DNA of 9,903 nucleotides. Source: Deltaproteobacteria bacterium (lineage in GTDB: Bacteria; Desulfobacterota; DSM-4660; Desulfatiglandales; Desulfatiglandaceae). A program made the position numbers and the translations under genes. Under the pieces are notes generated by a model. That model saw nothing but the letters and a program-made list of their open reading frames with translations, ran no database searches and was not told the DNA's origin. Positions 7,047 through 9,903 of the stretch are shown here, piece by piece; the stretch's first letter is position 1; every line of letters begins with the position of its first letter. The stretch spans positions 1 to 9,903 of the forward strand of contig JABGPV010000190.1 of NCBI GenBank assembly GCA_018644785.1. The letters are read 5' to 3'.

Positions 7047-7052
7047 ATAATA
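7047..7052 (-). promoter_or_regulatory. Candidate -10 element of the molybdoenzyme gene
   Basis: On the minus strand TATTAT reads at 7052-7047, about 34 bases before the chosen ATG at 7013. There is no good -35 hexamer at the normal distance. Instead the two direct repeats at 7062-7080 fill that position, as at activator-dependent PhoB-type promoters. The + strand also reads TATAAT at 7046-7051, so the hexamer alone does not fix the direction. Confidence 0.4.
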
Positions 7053-7061
7053 CGCCTAAGA

Positions 7062-7080
7062 AATCACGGAAGAATCACGG
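7062..7080 (-). promoter_or_regulatory. Tandem 8-base direct repeats with 11-base period: candidate OmpR/PhoB-family operator
   Basis: AATCACGG occurs at 7062-7069 and again, identical, at 7073-7080. Read toward the molybdoenzyme gene this is CCGTGATT-CTT-CCGTGATT. A degenerate third unit (AGTTACAG, 5 of 8 matches) is in phase at 7084-7091. Regulators of the OmpR/PhoB family bind head-to-tail repeats with 11-base spacing. The downstream edge of the pair is 9 bases from the -10-like TATTAT. The neighbouring two-component regulator (8620-9327) is of that family. Confidence 0.5.
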
Positions 7081-7117
7081 GAAAGTTACAGTTGTGTAAA
7101 ATTCGGGGCGAAATGGG

Positions 7118-7138
7118 AAAAAATCAGTTGCTCTGATT
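7118..7138 (-). terminator. Weak candidate terminator at the end of the histidine kinase gene
   Basis: On the minus strand AATCAG (7138-7133), loop AGCAA and CTGATT (7127-7122) form a 6-bp stem, followed by T's down to 7118. The kinase stop codon TGA (7126-7124) lies in the 3' arm. Only two GC pairs support the stem, so it may leak and allow read-through into the molybdoenzyme gene. Confidence 0.4.
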
Positions 7139-8605
7139 ATTCGGGAGATTGAATGAAAAGGTTGTACCGTAATTGAGAAGGCTTTCCACATGGATGTTAC
7201 ACTGATGGAGTTCAAGGATACGTTTGGCAATGGCCAGGCCCAATCCATGATGCCCGGCGCCTTGCCCTCGGCCTTTGTCCCCTCTGTAAAAGCGTTCAAA
7301 GATGTGCGGAATTTCCGCTTCCGGCATGCCCACCCCCGTATCACTTACCTTCACGGTAATTGCCCCGTGATCGAATTTGAGACTCAAGCCGACCGTTCCC
7401 CCTTCCGGCGTATAGTTGAAGGCATTTTCCAGCAGGTTTTCAAGAACCCTTTCCAACAAACCGATGTCCCCGTGGGCCAAAGGCATTTCTTTTTCAATGT
7501 CCGTTTTGAAAGTGATCCGTTTTTCTTCGGCCTTTAACCTGAACTTAAGGCCCACATCCTGCGCGAGTTCTCCCAGGTTAAAGTACTCCTGCCGAACTTC
7601 GGTTTTCAGACTCTCGAGCTTGGCAAGTTCCATCAACTCATCCACCAGTTTGCTCAATCGCTCACAGTGATGTATGGCGATTTCCAGGTAGGATCGTCGT
7701 TTTTCCCCACTAAGGTTTTCTTCTTTGAGCAGGAGGGTTTCCATATAGCCCCGAAGGGTCGCCAGGGGCGTGCGCAGGTCATGGGACACGTTCGCCACCA
7801 TTTCACGACGTGCGTTATCCGAATCCTTCAACTGGTCCATCTGAACCTGAATCCGTTCCGCCATCTGCTTGAAGGAGGACGTCATAAGGTCGATTTCATC
7901 GGCCGGAATGGCGTCTTTACCTTTCGGAAGCTTTATGACCTCCAGGCGTTGACTTCTCCGAAAAGCGTCCATGACGCCGGCGAGGCGACGAAGGCGGCCG
8001 GTCAAAAAACCGAAAACGATCAATCCGGCAATCAACGCGAACAGAAGACCTGCCAAGATCATCCAGGCGCTTAATTGGAGGATATAACTGCCTTTCATCA
8101 TCTGGACCACGCTGTCGTAACTCTCCCCTCCGAGGATTACATAAAGATACCCCTGGAGTTTGCCGGTTTTGGGGATGCGGGCCGCACTGAAAACCTTTTT
8201 GGCGTTTAGGCTTCGGGGGTCATCCCCCAGGATCGGAATCATGGGCCTGTCCTCGATCCATTCCCGGATGGGGCCCAGGTCAACCCGCTTTCGTTTTATT
8301 TTTTCAAGGGGAGCTGAAAAGGCCAGGATGCGGCCCTGAGGATCCAGAAGATATATCTCTACAGCGGGGTTGATGACCATCAGCATATGGAAGATTTCAT
8401 CGAGGGCCTTGCGGTTGATGCGGTTGTTTTCCATGAGCAGTTTCTCTTTTACGATCTGCTCCGCCAGGCGGGCATTTAATTTCTGAATTACCTCTTGGTG
8501 ATACATGCCCGTGGAAAACACCGTGACGGCAACAAAGCAGAGGCCTACCAGAAAAAAAAGCCCTGCGAGTACGGCTGCCAGTTTAGAGTAGAGTGACTTG
8601 AACAT
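7124..8605 (-). CDS. Two-component sensor histidine kinase with periplasmic sensor domain
   Basis: Membrane kinase of 493 aa. There are two membrane helices (about 11-31 and 179-201) with a roughly 145-residue extracytoplasmic domain between them. HAMP-like linker (202-255) follows, then HisKA with His275 in VANVSHDLRTPLATLRGYM, N-box ENLLENAFNY (Asn390, Asn394), DTGVGM (Asp422), F-box IFERFYRG and GLGLAIAKR (from Gly454). All catalytic motifs are intact. The sensor part has YLLDPQGRIL and GYLYVILGG strands, suggestive of a Cache/PAS-like fold. It contains several Met residues (34, 58, 74, 76, 122, 169, 170) and no Cys. ATG 8605 gives a typical MFKSLYSKLAAVLAGLF start with GAGGG 11 bases upstream. 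A TTG at 8623, overlapping the regulator's TGA by four bases, would add six residues and is the main alternative. It would phosphorylate the regulator encoded just upstream; its position next to the molybdoenzyme suggests an envelope oxidation signal. Confidence 0.92.
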   Translation of the reverse strand: MFKSLYSKLAAVLAGLFFLVGLCFVAVTVFSTGMYHQEVIQKLNARLAEQIVKEKLLMENNRINRKALDEIFHMLMVINPAVEIYLLDPQGRILAFSAPLEKIKRKRVDLGPIREWIEDRPMIPILGDDPRSLNAKKVFSAARIPKTGKLQGYLYVILGGESYDSVVQMMKGSYILQLSAWMILAGLLFALIAGLIVFGFLTGRLRRLAGVMDAFRRSQRLEVIKLPKGKDAIPADEIDLMTSSFKQMAERIQVQMDQLKDSDNARREMVANVSHDLRTPLATLRGYMETLLLKEENLSGEKRRSYLEIAIHHCERLSKLVDELMELAKLESLKTEVRQEYFNLGELAQDVGLKFRLKAEEKRITFKTDIEKEMPLAHGDIGLLERVLENLLENAFNYTPEGGTVGLSLKFDHGAITVKVSDTGVGMPEAEIPHIFERFYRGDKGRGQGAGHHGLGLAIAKRILELHQCNIHVESLLNYGTTFSFNLPNNQSN

Positions 8606-8619
8606 CTCGGTTACTGCCC

Positions 8620-9327
8620 TCAAACGTCCGGTTCCGCGAATTTATAGCCGACGCCCCAGACAGTGAGAACATACCGGGGTCGGGCCGGATCCTCCTCTAT
8701 TTTTGCTCTCAAGCGGTTGATATGGGAATTGACCGTGTGTTCGTAGCCGTCATGGCCGTATCCCCAGACCTGATCCAGCAACTGGCTCCGGGTATAAACC
8801 CTTCCGGGGTTCCCGGCAAAATGGTAGAGAAGATCAAACTCCTTTGCCGTGAGTTCAACACTTTTGCCCTTATGCGTAACATTTCTTTTTTCAGGATTTA
8901 TGACGATATCCCCGGTCCGAATCATTTCCCCGCCACCCGCCGAAACCTCAGATTTTAAACTCTCCATGCGTCTAAAGATCGCTTTCACCCTGGCCATCAA
9001 TTCTCTGACGCTGAAGGGTTTGACCACATAGTCGTCGGCCCCCATCTCAAGTCCCAGTACCCGATCTAATTCGGAAGACTTTGAGGTAAGCATCAGTATG
9101 GGGGTATAAACGGATCGGTTTCTCAAACGTCTGCAGATCTCAAGGCCGTCCAGGCCCGGCAGCATGAGATCAAGGATGATCAGATCATAATCCCCTGACT
9201 CAGCTGTGGCGAGCCCCGCCGTACCTTCAAAGGAAAGGGTTACCTCATGGGAAAGATCCCGCAGGTGCAGTTCGAGAAGGCGGGCCAAATCCTCGTTGTC
9301 TTCAATGATCAGAATTTTCTTGCGCAT
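8620..9327 (-). CDS. OmpR/PhoB-family response regulator
   Basis: Cytoplasmic transcription factor of 235 aa, the usual length. The receiver domain (1-120) has the acidic pair Glu9-Asp10, phospho-acceptor Asp53 in LIILDLMLPGLDG, Thr81 in LMLTSK and Lys103 in VVKPFSVRELMARV. The C-terminal winged helix (about 135-233) shows ELTAKEFDLLYHFAGNPGRV, the recognition-helix region HTVNSHINRLRAKIEED and the closing WGVGYKF. ATG 9327 has AGGA nine bases upstream. The partner kinase follows on the same strand, either overlapping by 4 bases or 14 bases away depending on its start, so the two form an operon. Likely targets are its own operon and the molybdoenzyme gene, whose upstream region carries 11-base-spaced direct repeats. 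Transcription direction puts regulator, kinase and molybdoenzyme in series. Confidence 0.96.
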   Translation of the reverse strand: MRKKILIIEDNEDLARLLELHLRDLSHEVTLSFEGTAGLATAESGDYDLIILDLMLPGLDGLEICRRLRNRSVYTPILMLTSKSSELDRVLGLEMGADDYVVKPFSVRELMARVKAIFRRMESLKSEVSAGGGEMIRTGDIVINPEKRNVTHKGKSVELTAKEFDLLYHFAGNPGRVYTRSQLLDQVWGYGHDGYEHTVNSHINRLRAKIEEDPARPRYVLTVWGVGYKFAEPDV

Positions 9328-9340
9328 AGGATGGCATCCT
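9328..9340 (-). promoter_or_regulatory. Palindrome covering the ribosome binding site of the response regulator gene
   Basis: AGGATG-G-CATCCT at 9328-9340 is a perfect 6-1-6 inverted repeat immediately before the start codon. On the minus strand its first arm contains the AGGA that acts as Shine-Dalgarno. The loop is only one base, so a clean RNA hairpin would lose the innermost pairs. It could still hinder ribosome access or be a DNA-level protein site. Confidence 0.35.
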
Positions 9341-9587
9341 TTTAGGCAAAAGAGTCGGAGAACAGGATTCTAGGGGTCGCCCCTGCACGTTTTTAAATGA
9401 AACACAAATTCTCCAATAAGACAACCCCACAGAATCCAATAAAAGTCAACAGGCAGTTTCAAATGAAATTTGGAGAGGACCATAAACCTGCCGAAAGTGG
9501 AATTAGAGCAAAATAAGTTTACATTTCTGGGTCCAAGGGTTATCCAATGCCATAAGCATCAAATCATTTTTTTAGGGAGGCTATGCA
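9341..9587. other. Divergent intergenic region between the regulator operon and the 73-aa gene
   Basis: AT-rich spacer with no gene. It holds a small hairpin-forming repeat, AGGGG-TCG-CCCCT at 9372-9384, in the leader of the regulator gene. It also holds an AT-rich inverted repeat, CAAAT-GAA-ATTTG, at 9460-9472. Toward the right-hand gene, TTTACA at 9518-9523 is 17 bases from TATCCA at 9541-9546, a poor -35/-10 match. Promoters for both flanking genes must lie here, but none is clear-cut. Confidence 0.5.
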
Positions 9588-9809
9588 ATGGCAACACACA
9601 GGGTTATCATATTTAAGCCCTTTCCTTTTGAGATAGGACAAAAAATTCATATTGATGGAGGTCCCAGAAAGGGCGACTGGGAAGTCATTGATGCGGCCGA
9701 ACGCAAAGTAAAACTTCGATGTCCCGTCTCTTTCAAAGAATTTAATTGGGACCGATTCTGTTATTTTACGGAAGAGCAGGATGGTGTTGAATGGCCGAAA
9801 AGGGACTGA
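9588..9809 (+). CDS. Small uncharacterised protein, 73 aa
   Basis: I do not recognise a named family. The case for a real gene is a near-ideal ribosome binding site, AGGGAGG (9574-9580), seven bases before the ATG, and a balanced soluble composition. The protein alternates short hydrophobic and charged stretches: RVIIFKPFPFEIGQKIHIDG, then GPRKGDWEVIDAAERKVKLR, then CPVSFKEFNWDRFCYFTEE. This suggests a small beta-rich domain of five or so strands, perhaps SH3-like. Two cysteines (CPVS and RFCYF) are about 13 residues apart and are too few for an evident zinc site. There is no signal peptide or membrane helix. It stands alone on the + strand, divergent from the regulator operon, with no obvious terminator after it. 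No function is proposed. Confidence 0.7.
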   Translation: MATHRVIIFKPFPFEIGQKIHIDGGPRKGDWEVIDAAERKVKLRCPVSFKEFNWDRFCYFTEEQDGVEWPKRD

Positions 9810-9875
9810 GGGAACTTCCAAAAAACAATCTACGCATCCTGTTTGCCCTTTTGCCCGTCTTCTACGTTGTGATAA

Positions 9876-9901
9876 CAGGCACATAGCTCACTATGCACCT
9901 G
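9876..9901. repeat. Imperfect hairpin at the right edge, possibly part of a dispersed repeat
   Basis: CAGG-CA-CATAG (9876-9886) and CTATG-CA-CCTG (9891-9901) are arms around the loop CTCA. Four and five base pairs flank a symmetrical CA/CA internal loop. The structure is just after the small gene but has no T run before the window ends. It has the look of a REP-like intergenic element, but a single copy is visible, so repeat status is a guess. Confidence 0.3.
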
Positions 9902-9903
9902 CC

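Noticed and set aside
4851..9342. Shared 12-mer ATGGCATCCTTT at 4851 and 9331
   Set aside because: A few 12-base matches are expected by chance in 10 kb; surrounding bases do not align.
9395..9468. Two AAATGAAA copies 66 bases apart upstream of the regulator gene
   Set aside because: Low-complexity AT-rich 8-mers; the spacing is a multiple of 11 but no intermediate copies exist.
9564..9884. 106-codon minus-strand frame over the 73-aa gene
   Set aside because: No ribosome binding site and no domain pattern; the + strand frame has a near-ideal ribosome binding site and a coherent protein.

Overview
The window looks like a piece of a Gram-negative bacterial chromosome of moderate GC content. 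Sec- and Tat-type export signals and a HAAT-family branched-chain amino-acid type ABC transporter fit this. The style of the proteins suggests a Desulfobacterota (deltaproteobacterial) anaerobe, but that is an impression from protein resemblance, not a test. No rRNA, tRNA, CRISPR array, transposase or phage gene is visible.

Left block, about 1-4719, all on the + strand, is one tightly spaced operon. It holds the C-terminal end of a periplasmic substrate-binding protein, two ATPases (LivG and LivF types), two permeases (LivH and LivM types), and an alpha/beta hydrolase 25 bases after the last permease. A strong hairpin with no good U-tract lies between the binding protein and the first ATPase; it could let the binding protein be made in excess. 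The substrate cannot be read from the sequence. The co-transcribed hydrolase suggests an imported ester, amide or lactone, or a derivative of the transported compound.

The 434-base gap at 4720-5153 has no convincing gene. It holds a weak terminator candidate and an imperfect hairpin.

Right block, 5154-9327, reads as an envelope methionine-sulfoxide repair and sensing cluster. It has a secreted MsrA-MsrB fusion (+). Convergent to it is a Tat-exported molybdopterin oxidoreductase of the sulfite oxidase/MsrP superfamily (-). Upstream of that on the same strand is an OmpR-family response regulator followed by a membrane histidine kinase. In E. coli the HprRS two-component system controls the molybdoenzyme MsrPQ, so the logic is familiar, but the composition differs: there is no MsrQ-like partner here and an MsrAB fusion is present. 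Two copies of an 8-base sequence exactly 11 bases apart, just upstream of a -10-like hexamer before the molybdoenzyme, look like a site for an OmpR/PhoB-family regulator.

Right edge, 9328-9903, is a 260-base leader region, a 73-aa conserved-looking but unrecognised protein with a very good ribosome binding site, and a hairpin cut by the window edge that may belong to a dispersed repeat.
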